Origin: an uncultured Elusimicrobia bacterium
GTDB lineage: Bacteria > Elusimicrobiota > Elusimicrobia > Elusimicrobiales > UBA9959
Direction: 5' to 3'
Assembly: GCA_903917735.1 (NCBI GenBank)
Contig: CAIXBR010000099.1
Location: 1-32,961, forward strand
DNA: 32,961 nucleotides
Part shown: in pieces, positions 14,762 to 23,030 of the stretch
Layout of the letters: the number at the start of each line of letters is the position of its first letter
How positions within the stretch are numbered: position 1 is the stretch's first letter
Position numbers and translations under genes: made by a program
The notes under the pieces: model-generated
What the model saw: only the letters and a program-made list of their open reading frames with translations
Databases searched by the model: none
Told to the model about the DNA's origin: nothing

Positions 14762-16192
14762 ATGGTAAAACTCTCCGATGTAAACTCAAAACTTCAGAAA
14801 GCGCATTACGCCGTACGCGGCAAGATAGTGATACGGGCCCAGGAGTTGGAAGGCCAGGGCAAGAAGATAATTTACTGCAATATAGGCAACCCGCAGGCGC
14901 TGAAGCAGAAGCCTCTTACTTTCGTGCGGCAGGTGCTGAGCCTGCTGGAATACCCGGCGCTGATGGACAATCCCGGACCCGCCGCGGCTTTTCCCGCCGA
15001 CGCGGTGGCGCGGGCGAAGATGATACTGGAGAAGAACCCCACCGGCACCGGCGCCTACACGCAGAGCGCCGGTATCCCTTTCATACGCCAGGCTATAGCC
15101 GATTTCATACAGAAGCGCGACGGCATCACAGCTGACCCCAACAGGATACTGCTTACAGACGGGGCCTCCAAGGGCGTGCAGGCCGTGTTCACGCTGCTCA
15201 CTAACAAAGAGAACGACGGCTACATGATACCGATACCGCAGTACCCGCTGTACAGCGCCACCATAGAGCTTTACGGGGCCAGGCAGGTCAACTATTTCCT
15301 CGACGAGAAGAACGAATGGCAGCTGAACGCGCTGGAGCTGGAGCGCAGCCTTGAAGAGGCCAGGCAGAACGGCATCAACACCGTGGCCATCGCCGTCATT
15401 AACCCCGGCAATCCCACCGGCGCTGTGCTCTCCAAAGAGAATATCCGCATGGTGATACGCTTCGCCAGGGAGCATAAGCTGGCTATCCTGGCCGACGAGG
15501 TCTATCAGGAGAACGTCTACGCCCCCGGCCTTAAGTTCCATTCCTTCGCGCAGATCATGCACGAACTGGGCGAGAAGGAAGTCACGCTGTTCAGCTTCCA
15601 CTCCGTTTCCAAGGGTTTTCTGGGAGAATGCGGCCACCGCGGCGGCTACCTGGAGATCCGCAACATGCCGGACGACGTTTACGCCGAGATGATAAAGCTG
15701 CAGTCCATCGGGCTCTGCTCCAACGTGGACGGCCAACTGGTTACCTACCTGATGGTGGCGCCCCCGAAGTTCGGAGACGCGAGCTATGAGCTATATGAAA
15801 AAGAGCGCGCCGCCATACTTGGCGACCTGAAGGAGAAGGCCGAGATACTGGGCCGCGGCCTCTCAGCGATAGAAGGCATGCATACTCATATACCGCAGGG
15901 CGCCATGTACGCCTTCGTGCGGTTCGATCTGCCGCATCCGAAGGGGACGGACCCCGAAACGATGACCCCGGAGGAGCGGCATAAGTACGAAGCGGCGCGC
16001 GACTCCAAATACTGCCTGCGCCTGCTCGAAGACACCGGCATCTGCGTGGTGCCCGGTTCCGGCTTCGGCCAGCAGCCCGGCACGCTGCATTTCCGCACTA
16101 CCTTCCTGCCGCCTAAAGAAGACATAACGGCGCTGGTGGAGAAGATGAAGCGGTTCCACGCCTCTTATGTGGAGAAAATAAAGAGCGCCTGA
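14762..16192 (+). CDS. Alanine aminotransferase-like PLP enzyme
   Basis: The 476-residue class-I aminotransferase has the signature of the alanine aminotransferase subgroup rather than AspC: YAVRGKIVIRAQEL near the start, NIGNPQALKQKPLTFVRQVL, GAYTQSAGIPFIRQAIADFI, NPGNPTG, LADEVYQENVY and the PLP-binding Lys284 in FHSVSKGFLGECGHRGGY. It would interconvert alanine and 2-oxoglutarate with pyruvate and glutamate in the cytoplasm. Length and order fit eukaryote-type ALT relatives that also occur in some bacteria. TATAAT at 14749-14754 lies seven bases before the ATG, so the message appears leaderless. The next gene follows after 26 bases. Confidence 0.9.
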   Translation: MVKLSDVNSKLQKAHYAVRGKIVIRAQELEGQGKKIIYCNIGNPQALKQKPLTFVRQVLSLLEYPALMDNPGPAAAFPADAVARAKMILEKNPTGTGAYTQSAGIPFIRQAIADFIQKRDGITADPNRILLTDGASKGVQAVFTLLTNKENDGYMIPIPQYPLYSATIELYGARQVNYFLDEKNEWQLNALELERSLEEARQNGINTVAIAVINPGNPTGAVLSKENIRMVIRFAREHKLAILADEVYQENVYAPGLKFHSFAQIMHELGEKEVTLFSFHSVSKGFLGECGHRGGYLEIRNMPDDVYAEMIKLQSIGLCSNVDGQLVTYLMVAPPKFGDASYELYEKERAAILGDLKEKAEILGRGLSAIEGMHTHIPQGAMYAFVRFDLPHPKGTDPETMTPEERHKYEAARDSKYCLRLLEDTGICVVPGSGFGQQPGTLHFRTTFLPPKEDITALVEKMKRFHASYVEKIKSA

Positions 16193-16218
16193 CCGCGCCG
16201 TCTCCGCCGCCGGGAGCA

Positions 16219-17574
16219 ATGAAAAAACTGGATTGCCTGTTCGTTTATCCCGGCGCGCCCGCCGGCAAAAAGAACCTCCTGCCTATAATGCCGGCCGGCC
16301 TGCTGGCTATGGCCGCCTATCTCGCAAAAAGAGCCGTCAATTCCGCCATCATAAGCCTGCCCACCGCTCTTAAAGGCGAGTTCTATCTCCCCGGCATTAT
16401 AAAGGACCGGCAGGTGAAGCTGGTCTGTATTCCGGCGCATTGGCACCGGCAGGCGGCGGGGGCCCTGGCCCTGGCCGCGCGGCTGAAGCGCGCGGCGCCC
16501 GGAGTTAAGATCGCGCTGGGCGGCTACACGGCCTCATATTTCGCCGCGGAAATACTGGCAGAACACCCCGCCGTGGATTTTGTGGTGCGCGGCGACGGGG
16601 AACTGCCGCTGCTTAAATTGATCGACCGCCTGAAAGCCGGCGGCGCGGGCCTTGCCGGAGTTCCCAATCTGGCCTGGCGGGGCAAAAAAGGCTTGGTGCT
16701 GAACCGCGTGTCCTACGCCGCCAGTTCGCCCATGTTGACGGATCTCGGCCTGGCCGGTCTGGGTTTTGTGCTTAACCGGAACCCTGCGCCGCGCCGGGGC
16801 GTCTGCTTCGAGGACGGCATGTTCACCTACGTGCAGGCGCGCGGGTGCGCCGACAACTGCTCCGCCTGCGGCGGCGGCCGGGAGTTCCACCGCAAGTTCT
16901 GCGGTAGGCGCGGCGTGGCGCTGAAATCCGCGGCTTCGGCGGCCAGGGACTTCGCGGGGCTGGCGGCCATGGGAATAAAAGAGATACAGCTGCCGCTCAG
17001 CCCGCTGTCCTCCGACGTTTACTATATAGAGCTGCTGCGGCAGCTGATGAAGAGGAAGCTGGAACCTGTTTTAAAGGTAGAACTGTGCGGGCTGCCTTCC
17101 GCGGAATTCCTCCACTGCTTCAGCCGGGCGCCGGGGGCGGGGTCCAAGATAACCATTTTCTCCGGCAGCGGTTCCGAACGTGTGCGCCGCCTGAACAGGG
17201 GCCGGTTCTATACCAACGCCGAACTTATGCAGACAATGCGCCTGGCCGCACGGCTGAACGTCAACGTCTGGACCACCTTCACCACCGGGCTGCCTTTCGA
17301 GACCCGCTGCGACCTGCAGGAGACGGGAGAGCTGATCCGCGGCATGCGGCGCGAGTTCGGGATGAACAGGGCCAGCGTGTACGCTTTCTCCCTGGAGCCG
17401 GGTTCGCCGCTTTTCGAGACGCCGGAAAAGTACGGGGTAAAGCTCCGGCGCAGGGCGCTGGCGGATTTCCTGGACCAGCGCGGCAAATACGACATGGGCT
17501 ACGCCACGGAGCATTTTACCGAAAAAGAAATAGTCCGGAACCTGAAGTTCCTGGAAAAGATCGCCCGCGGCTGA
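16219..17574 (+). CDS. B12-binding-domain radical SAM protein
   Basis: The 451-residue protein has an N-terminal cobalamin-binding-type Rossmann domain (about 1-140, with MPAGLLAMAAYLAKR and LGGYTASYFAAEIL) and a radical SAM domain whose cluster motif is CADNCSAC at about 214-221 (CxxxCxxC). A C-terminal stretch with TTFTTGLPFET is the usual sixth strand of the barrel. The B12 domain lacks the D-x-H-x-x-G motif, as in many members. Such enzymes carry out methylations or rearrangements; the substrate is unknown. GGGAG sits very close to the ATG. The gene is in a likely operon with the aminotransferase and the Nramp gene (10-base gap). Confidence 0.88.
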   Translation: MKKLDCLFVYPGAPAGKKNLLPIMPAGLLAMAAYLAKRAVNSAIISLPTALKGEFYLPGIIKDRQVKLVCIPAHWHRQAAGALALAARLKRAAPGVKIALGGYTASYFAAEILAEHPAVDFVVRGDGELPLLKLIDRLKAGGAGLAGVPNLAWRGKKGLVLNRVSYAASSPMLTDLGLAGLGFVLNRNPAPRRGVCFEDGMFTYVQARGCADNCSACGGGREFHRKFCGRRGVALKSAASAARDFAGLAAMGIKEIQLPLSPLSSDVYYIELLRQLMKRKLEPVLKVELCGLPSAEFLHCFSRAPGAGSKITIFSGSGSERVRRLNRGRFYTNAELMQTMRLAARLNVNVWTTFTTGLPFETRCDLQETGELIRGMRREFGMNRASVYAFSLEPGSPLFETPEKYGVKLRRRALADFLDQRGKYDMGYATEHFTEKEIVRNLKFLEKIARG

Positions 17575-17583
17575 CAGCCTACC

Positions 17584-18843
17584 ATGCTCAAGATCATAGC
17601 GGACCTGAAAAAAAAGCATACCGAACGAGTGTTTGAGGCTCTCGAACTGGCCAAATATATAGGCCCGGGTCTCATAGTCACCGTCGGGTTCATAGACCCG
17701 GGTAACTGGGCCTGTAACCTGGCCGCCGGCTCTTCCTTCGGCTACTCCCTGCTGTGGATAGTAACGCTGGGCACGCTTATGCTGATGGTGCTTCAGCATA
17801 ACGCGGCGCACCTCGGCATAGTTACCGGGCTGTGCCTGAGCGAGGCCGCGCGCAAATACTTGAGCCCGCGCCTCTCCGGACCCCTGATCTGGTCGGCCAT
17901 GGCCGCGTCAGTTTCCACCTCGTTGGCGGAAATACTGGGCGGGGCGCTGGCGCTGCAGATGCTGTTCAAAATACCGGTGAGGCTGGGCGCGGTCATGGTA
18001 ACGGCGCTGGTGCTGTACCTGCTGCTTTCCAACTCCTACCGGCGGCTGGAGAAATACATAATCGGTTTTGTCTCTCTTATCGGGCTTTCGTTCATTTACG
18101 AACTGAAGCTGGCCCCCGTGGACTGGGGCCAGGCGGCCGCGGGCCTGGTTACGCCGTCCATTCCCCACGGCTCCATGCTGATAGTGATGAGCGTACTCGG
18201 GGCGGTGGTAATGCCGCACAACCTGTTCCTGCATTCCGAAATAATACAGAGCCGGCAGTGGAACCTGGCGGAAGAGCGGATCAAGAACAAGCAACTCAAG
18301 TATGAATTCGCCGACACGCTGCTGTCCATGCTGGTGGGCTGGGCCATAAACAGCGCCATGATAATAATGGCGGCGGCCACTTTCTTCAAGGCCGGCGCTC
18401 CGGTAGCGGAGCTGGGCCAGGCCAGGGATATGCTGGCCCCGCTGCTGGGGAGGTTTTCCGCGCTGGTGTTCGGGGTGGCGCTGCTGTTCTCCGGTATAGC
18501 CTCCAGCGTTACCTCCGGCATGGCGGGCGGTTCCATCTTCGCCGGCCTAAGCGACGAGCCGCTTAACCTGAAAGACAGCCATAGCCGCCTGGGCATGCTG
18601 ATCTCGCTGCTAGGGGCGTTGGCGCTGGTGTTTTTTATCGCTGACCCGTTCCGCGGCCTGCTGATCTCCCAGATGGCGCTGAGCGTGCAGTTGCCTTTCA
18701 CCATCTTCCTGCAACTCTACCTCACCTCCTCCAAAAAAGTTATGGGCCGTTACGCCAACGGCCCCTGGACGCTGTTACTGCTGGGCTCGATAGGGCTGGC
18801 GGTCAGTTTCCTAAATATAAAACTGCTGCTGAGCCTGTTCTGA
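17584..18843 (+). CDS. Nramp-family divalent metal transporter
   Basis: The 419-residue protein has about eleven membrane segments. Transmembrane helix 1 carries FIDPGNW, whose Asp and Asn bind the metal, and helix 6 carries AVVMPHN with the metal-binding Met. These keep the protein in the true Mn/Fe Nramp class rather than the Mg or Al variants. It imports divalent metal with protons across the inner membrane. It has no recognisable Shine-Dalgarno and starts 10 bases after the radical SAM stop codon, so coupling is likely. No MntR- or Fur-box-like sequence is visible at the operon start. The assignment to the superfamily is sure; the preferred metal is not. Confidence 0.92.
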   Translation: MLKIIADLKKKHTERVFEALELAKYIGPGLIVTVGFIDPGNWACNLAAGSSFGYSLLWIVTLGTLMLMVLQHNAAHLGIVTGLCLSEAARKYLSPRLSGPLIWSAMAASVSTSLAEILGGALALQMLFKIPVRLGAVMVTALVLYLLLSNSYRRLEKYIIGFVSLIGLSFIYELKLAPVDWGQAAAGLVTPSIPHGSMLIVMSVLGAVVMPHNLFLHSEIIQSRQWNLAEERIKNKQLKYEFADTLLSMLVGWAINSAMIIMAAATFFKAGAPVAELGQARDMLAPLLGRFSALVFGVALLFSGIASSVTSGMAGGSIFAGLSDEPLNLKDSHSRLGMLISLLGALALVFFIADPFRGLLISQMALSVQLPFTIFLQLYLTSSKKVMGRYANGPWTLLLLGSIGLAVSFLNIKLLLSLF

Positions 18844-19514
18844 TGAAAAAGGCTGAGCTGACCGGGCTTATAGCCGCGTCGTCTCTCCCGGACGGGCTTA
18901 AGCTTTACCTGCAGGCGATGGTTTCGCACAAGGCGCCGTGCTCGCTCAGGGGGGGGCTTAGAAAGGACCCGGCCGGGTTTATTGCAACCTTGAGCCGGCT
19001 GCTGGCCGGCGGCAGCATGGCTCTGGGCTGTTCAGCGCAGACCGCGCTTTTCGCTACAGGTTTTGACGTGAAGAATCTGGCCCCCAACAGGCTAGAGGCG
19101 GCTCTGGCGGAGATATTGGCTGCCCTCTTCCTGCGGGGCGAGGGGTTTGCAGAACTTAAATTGATAGAGCCGGATCTCGGCCGAACGGCGGATATCGCGG
19201 CCTTGCGCGGCGGCCTGAGTTACGCTTTCGAGGTGCGCTGCCTTAAGTCCGGCGGCGGCCCGCTTGGGGCGGACTTGCTTGTGAATAAATATGACAAGAA
19301 ATTCCCGCAGGCGCGTAACGCTATAAAAAAATACGGCTTTGACCGGGCCGGGGTTGTGTTCGTGAGGGAGCCGTGCGCTTTTGCGGGCTTCGCGGCCGAC
19401 CCGGAGCTGGAGGGTCTGGCGCACGAAGTTTACTCGCAGAAGAAAAGTCCGAGGGCCGCGCATATCTGCCTGCTGGACCGCGGGCGCGCGGGCTTTTACC
19501 CGCCCTGGCCCTGA
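18843..19514 (+). CDS. Unknown protein with possible PD-(D/E)xK-like segment
   Basis: This 223-residue protein is not recognised. The ATG overlaps the Nramp stop codon (TGATGA), implying translational coupling. The middle part, TADIAALRGGLSYAFEVRCL, has an Asp followed after about twelve residues by E-V-R in a predicted beta hairpin. This resembles the core of restriction-like nucleases (D, then E-x-K), with Arg replacing Lys. The segment after it, with NKYDKKFPQARNAIKKYGFDRAGVVFV, is compatible with the helix-strand that follows in that fold. The N-terminal 110 residues are helical. The nuclease idea is weak inference; a metal-related role is an alternative from context. It ends four bases from the convergent TPR gene. 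Confidence 0.6.
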   Translation: MKKAELTGLIAASSLPDGLKLYLQAMVSHKAPCSLRGGLRKDPAGFIATLSRLLAGGSMALGCSAQTALFATGFDVKNLAPNRLEAALAEILAALFLRGEGFAELKLIEPDLGRTADIAALRGGLSYAFEVRCLKSGGGPLGADLLVNKYDKKFPQARNAIKKYGFDRAGVVFVREPCAFAGFAADPELEGLAHEVYSQKKSPRAAHICLLDRGRAGFYPPWP

Positions 19515-19517
19515 AAT

Positions 19518-21545
19518 CTATTTTTCCGTTTTGAAAAGGTCCGCCAGTTTTTCCGGGCCGCTTCTATTCATTCTTTTGATCATTTTTGCCGCCGGGGCGT
19601 AGCCGGCGGCGGCCGCCGCTTCCAGTTCGGTGACGCCCTCCGGTACCCTGCCGGACCTGGCGTAAAGCTCAGCCAGCGAAAAGCGCACCTCCCCGGCTCC
19701 GCCGGAAAGTTTCACAGCTTCGGTCAGGCAAAGACCGGCCGGCTCCGCCGCGCCCATGGACATGTATATTCTGCCAAGCAGGAGCAGCGTATCCGGCCGG
19801 CCTGGCTTCAGCTCCAGGGCCCCCACGCAGGCCTGCGCGGCTTTCTTTATTTCCCCGTCCGCCGCGCGCGCCCGGCAAAGCAGGTCCAGCGCGTAATCCG
19901 AGCGCCTGCGCTCAAGCGCACTTTCAAAAGCGCGGGCCGCCCCGCGGTTATTCCCGGTCTTCTGGTACAGGAGACCCAGGTTTACCAGCGGCCTGTCGCC
20001 GGTTATCTCTATATGCGCCGCTTTTTCAAAGGCTTCGGCGGCTTCGGCGTTCCTATTCTGTCCCGACAGCGCGGCGCCTAAAGTGTTCCAGGCGTCGTGG
20101 TTAAGCGCCCAGACTTCCAGGGCCTTTCTCGCCGCCGTTTCCGAAGTGCCGTTTTCGCCTTTCGCCAGCGCGGCCGCGGCCAGGCCGGCATAGGTGTTGG
20201 AGCGCAGCGCCTGGTCCGGTCCCCTCTCCAGAGCCTCTTTTAAATACTTTTCCGCCAGTTCCGTGCGGCCGTTCTGCAGGTAATACGTGCCCAGCATGTA
20301 GCGCGCCCAGGGGCTGCCGGGGTTAAGCGCGGCGGCGCGGACCCAGACGTTCTCCTCGTTCCTCCAGAGGGTCTGTTGCTGCACGGAAAGCAGCGCCAGC
20401 GCGGCCAGTACCGCCGCCCCGGCTAGTTTAAGGGAAGCCCAGCTGGGCAGGTGTTTGCGCAGCTGGCTGACCAGGACGGCCAGGACAACGGCCGCCCCGG
20501 CCATGGGCAGGTAAAGGTAGCGGTTGGAGGCGAAAGCGGCGTTCAGATATTCGGCCAGGTCTTTGACCGGCAGCAGGTTGAGGTAGGGCAGAAGGATGAT
20601 CAAAAAAAGGGCCAACCCTACGGCGGCCGGGTTGTAGTGGGCCTCCCTCCGTCCGGCCCGGATGGCCGCCCATACGGCAGCGCAGGCCAGCGCCAGGGCC
20701 GCCAGACCCGCCGGATCCGGCAGGGGGGAGATCTTGGAGTAGACCGGGGAGATCCAGAACGGCAGCAGCAGAGTTTTTGCGTAAGCCGCCAGCCGCGCTA
20801 TCAGATAGGCCGGGTCCAGGTTTTCAAAGCCGAAGCCGGATCCCCGTATGGAGAACGCCCTGGCGGCCAGCGCCGCGGCCCAGAAAAAAGCCATGGCCAG
20901 GAGTTCCGGCAGCCGCCTGCGCAGGCCTTTAAGCCCTCCGCCAGTGTGCAGGAACGGCAGCAGGGCGAAAAACAGCAGGCCGGAAAAAGTCCGCTCTTTG
21001 AAAAGGAGGGAAACTCCGTAAAGCAGGGCGGTCAGTATCTTGCTCCCGGGACCGTCCGTCCCGTCCCGTTCTATAAAACGCCCAAGCGCGGCCAGAAAAA
21101 AAATTGAGGAGAAAATAGTGCCGGAGAACATCGCGGCGGAAACTGTTTCGGCCTGGGCAGGGTGCAGCGCGAAAACCAGGCCGGCGGCCAGGGCGGCGGC
21201 CCTTTCCGCGGTCAGCAGCAGGGCAAGTCTGTAGACCAGCAGGGCGCAGGCGGCATGGGCCAGGATGGAAACGGTATGGAACCCCCACGCTTGCCAGCCG
21301 CAGGCCTTGCCTGTCAGTATCAGCACTATGTAGGTGAAAGGCTCGTAGCCTTCGTTCCTGAAGATGGGCGAATAGGACGGGTGGAAAAGGAAGGCGGCGT
21401 TGGCCAGATGTCTCAGAAAAAAATTGTTCTGCACCGTCAGCACGTCGTCGAAGACGAACGGCAGGAGGAGTGTGGGCAGGCACACCAGCGCGGCGGCCGC
21501 AGCGACCGCCCACGCCGGAAGTCTGCGTTCCGTAATAGGGAGCAT
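19518..21545 (-). CDS. TMTC-like multi-pass membrane protein with C-terminal TPRs
   Basis: The 675-residue protein has about ten membrane segments (about 10-400) and then a soluble tail of tetratricopeptide repeats (about 405-660, for example MLGTYYLQNGRTELAEKYLKEALERGP). The early FVFDDVLTVQNN resembles the acidic first luminal loop of TMTC/PMT-type mannosyltransferases, where acidic residues act in catalysis from a lipid-linked sugar donor. Bacterial proteins of this layout are common but mostly uncharacterised, so protein O-glycosylation is a hypothesis. The ATG lies at 21545, with AGGGAG-like bases absent; the start is supported by the hydrophobic segment that follows. It is convergent with the unknown protein at 18843-19514. 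Confidence 0.8.
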   Translation of the reverse strand: MLPITERRLPAWAVAAAAALVCLPTLLLPFVFDDVLTVQNNFFLRHLANAAFLFHPSYSPIFRNEGYEPFTYIVLILTGKACGWQAWGFHTVSILAHAACALLVYRLALLLTAERAAALAAGLVFALHPAQAETVSAAMFSGTIFSSIFFLAALGRFIERDGTDGPGSKILTALLYGVSLLFKERTFSGLLFFALLPFLHTGGGLKGLRRRLPELLAMAFFWAAALAARAFSIRGSGFGFENLDPAYLIARLAAYAKTLLLPFWISPVYSKISPLPDPAGLAALALACAAVWAAIRAGRREAHYNPAAVGLALFLIILLPYLNLLPVKDLAEYLNAAFASNRYLYLPMAGAAVVLAVLVSQLRKHLPSWASLKLAGAAVLAALALLSVQQQTLWRNEENVWVRAAALNPGSPWARYMLGTYYLQNGRTELAEKYLKEALERGPDQALRSNTYAGLAAAALAKGENGTSETAARKALEVWALNHDAWNTLGAALSGQNRNAEAAEAFEKAAHIEITGDRPLVNLGLLYQKTGNNRGAARAFESALERRRSDYALDLLCRARAADGEIKKAAQACVGALELKPGRPDTLLLLGRIYMSMGAAEPAGLCLTEAVKLSGGAGEVRFSLAELYARSGRVPEGVTELEAAAAAGYAPAAKMIKRMNRSGPEKLADLFKTEK

Positions 21546-21658
21546 CGGGCTATTTTATCAATTATCCCCTCCCGCGCGGCGCGGCCGGGTCTGTGTGCCC
21601 AGAAGGATGTAGGTCCAATAACCGCGGCCGTGTAGGTCCGGGGGACCATCCGCGTAAA

Positions 21659-21674
21659 TGTAACTTCTGTTACA
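21659..21674. promoter_or_regulatory. Inverted repeat upstream of the CheY-like gene
   Basis: TGTAAC-ttct-GTTACA is a perfect 6-4-6 inverted repeat that overlaps a possible -10 (TACACT, 21671-21676). It could be a binding site for a dimeric regulator of the receiver gene at 21760. The rest of the 214-base interval shows nothing else. Confidence 0.45.
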
Positions 21675-21759
21675 CTATTGGCAGTGGGGATGTTCAGTAA
21701 ATAGCCGGGGGGCTATGCGGCGGGTGAGGGCATTGCAATGGTCAACAGGAAGGTGCAAG

Positions 21760-22107
21760 ATGCCTGAAAGTATCCTTATAGCGGACGACGACAAGGCCAT
21801 GCTGAATCTTTATACCCGGATATTTTCGGGCAGGGGCTATGTCTTTACCCTGGCGGCGAGTTTTTCGGAGGCCGCCGGGCTTATAAAAAATAACGATTAC
21901 GACCTGCTGGTGACCGACCTGATGTTCCCTGATGGTATAGGCACCGAACTGATGAAACTGTTCGAGGGAAAAAAAGCCGGAGCTAAAAGCCTTCTCGTGA
22001 CAGGCTATGCCCCGATAGCCGACCTGCCGGGTACGGCCCAGTGTTTTGAAAAACCCTTCAAGGTAGAAACTTTTATGGCTGCCGTTGAGAAGGCGCTGAG
22101 AGTCTGA
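21760..22107 (+). CDS. Single-domain response regulator (CheY-like)
   Basis: The 115-residue protein is a lone receiver domain with the complete set: acidic residues at DDDK (9-11), phospho-acceptor Asp53 in TDLMFPDG, Thr in LLVTGY and Lys in FEKPFK. No output domain is attached, so it acts by protein contact or in a phosphorelay. I use ATG 21760, with AGGAAGG about eight bases upstream. No histidine kinase is adjacent, so the partner is elsewhere. It ends 20 bases before a perfect terminator. Confidence 0.92.
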   Translation: MPESILIADDDKAMLNLYTRIFSGRGYVFTLAASFSEAAGLIKNNDYDLLVTDLMFPDGIGTELMKLFEGKKAGAKSLLVTGYAPIADLPGTAQCFEKPFKVETFMAAVEKALRV

Positions 22108-22127
22108 ACCGTCCGGACATGGACGAA

Positions 22128-22155
22128 GCCCCCCGAAAGAACGGGGGGCTTTTTT
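22128..22155 (+). terminator. Rho-independent terminator, probably bidirectional
   Basis: GCCCCCCG (22128-22135), loop AAAGAA and CGGGGGGC (22142-22149) form a perfect stem followed by six T residues. It lies between the receiver gene and the convergent gene at 22174-22959; on that side the A-rich flank is short. Confidence 0.92.
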
Positions 22156-22173
22156 ACACCCATTTTCGCGCGG

Positions 22174-22959
22174 CTATCCCCGCCTCGCCAGCAGGAGGTG
22201 CGTGGTTTCCTTTTCCAGGTCGGCCAGGGAGTCGTACGGCAGCAGCGTCAGCGGCTTTCCTCCGAGCATCGCCAGGAGGAAGGCATTCTTGAAAGCCGTG
22301 GGCGCGAAGGCCGCCAGTTCGGCGGCCATAACCCGGAAATTCATCTGGCTTGAATAGATTTTCTTTTCCTTCAGCCCGGAGAAGTCGAAATCCCCGGAGG
22401 TAAAGCGCAGCCTTTCCGCGCCGTCCCTGAGAATTATGTCCATGTAAAAAGAAAGCTCCGAGCTTTTAATCTCTTTTTTTACTTCCTTGCTCTTGCCCAT
22501 CCCTATTGGCAGGCCGGTTACGACCATTATGCCGAGGCGCGCGGCCCGCTCGCCTCCGGACGGGCCCTCGGTGGTTTTTATAGTCTTAGTAAACTCTTCT
22601 TTTATGGGGGCGGCGGCCAGCACGGAGATCTCCCCGGGACTAACGGCGGCTATCCGGCCGCCCGGGAGGGAAAAGATGGCCTGCCCGTTCTCTAATATAA
22701 CTTTCTTTGCGTGGTTAGGCGCTGGGAGCGTGGGAAGGGCGTCCGCCTGTATTTTCTTCGCAGCTACCCCGAACCCGGCGCAGTGGGCGGCCAGGGCGTC
22801 GGCGGCGGCTTCATCCAGGCCGGTGCCCAGTATGCCCCAGCAGCGGCGTGCGGTCAGGGCGGCGGTGCTGCGGTCCAGGCCAAGGGCGGCAACAAGCACG
22901 TCGGCCAGCATTGGGACCGTGGGCAGATTTTCGCCGGCGGTTATTAATATGAAAGACAT
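22174..22959 (-). CDS. Conserved hypothetical cytoplasmic protein
   Basis: I do not recognise this 261-residue protein. Three parts can be seen: an N-terminal alpha/beta unit (about 1-75, with LTARRCWGILGTGLDEAAADALAAH) that recalls a small ferredoxin-like domain, a central beta-rich part around KKVILENGQAIFSLPGGRIAAV, and a C-terminal part ending in LTLLPYDSLADLEKETTHLLLARRG. No signal peptide, membrane helix or metal motif is visible. It is divergent from the NfeD/ClpP-class gene with a 71-base gap and convergent with the receiver. The coding sense is supported by the even codon usage and by terminators on its 3' side. Confidence 0.65.
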   Translation of the reverse strand: MSFILITAGENLPTVPMLADVLVAALGLDRSTAALTARRCWGILGTGLDEAAADALAAHCAGFGVAAKKIQADALPTLPAPNHAKKVILENGQAIFSLPGGRIAAVSPGEISVLAAAPIKEEFTKTIKTTEGPSGGERAARLGIMVVTGLPIGMGKSKEVKKEIKSSELSFYMDIILRDGAERLRFTSGDFDFSGLKEKKIYSSQMNFRVMAAELAAFAPTAFKNAFLLAMLGGKPLTLLPYDSLADLEKETTHLLLARRG

Positions 22960-22994
22960 GCGGCTATTCTAACAAATCGGGCGCCGGCAAGATG

Positions 22995-23000
22995 TATAAT
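22995..23000 (+). promoter_or_regulatory. -10 element of the NfeD/ClpP-class gene
   Basis: TATAAT at 22995-23000 predicts a start near 23007 and a 24-base leader that includes AGGAG at 23019-23023 before the ATG at 23031. No clear -35. Confidence 0.5.
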
Positions 23001-23030
23001 TATATTCGGCGGATGTATAGGAGAAACTGT

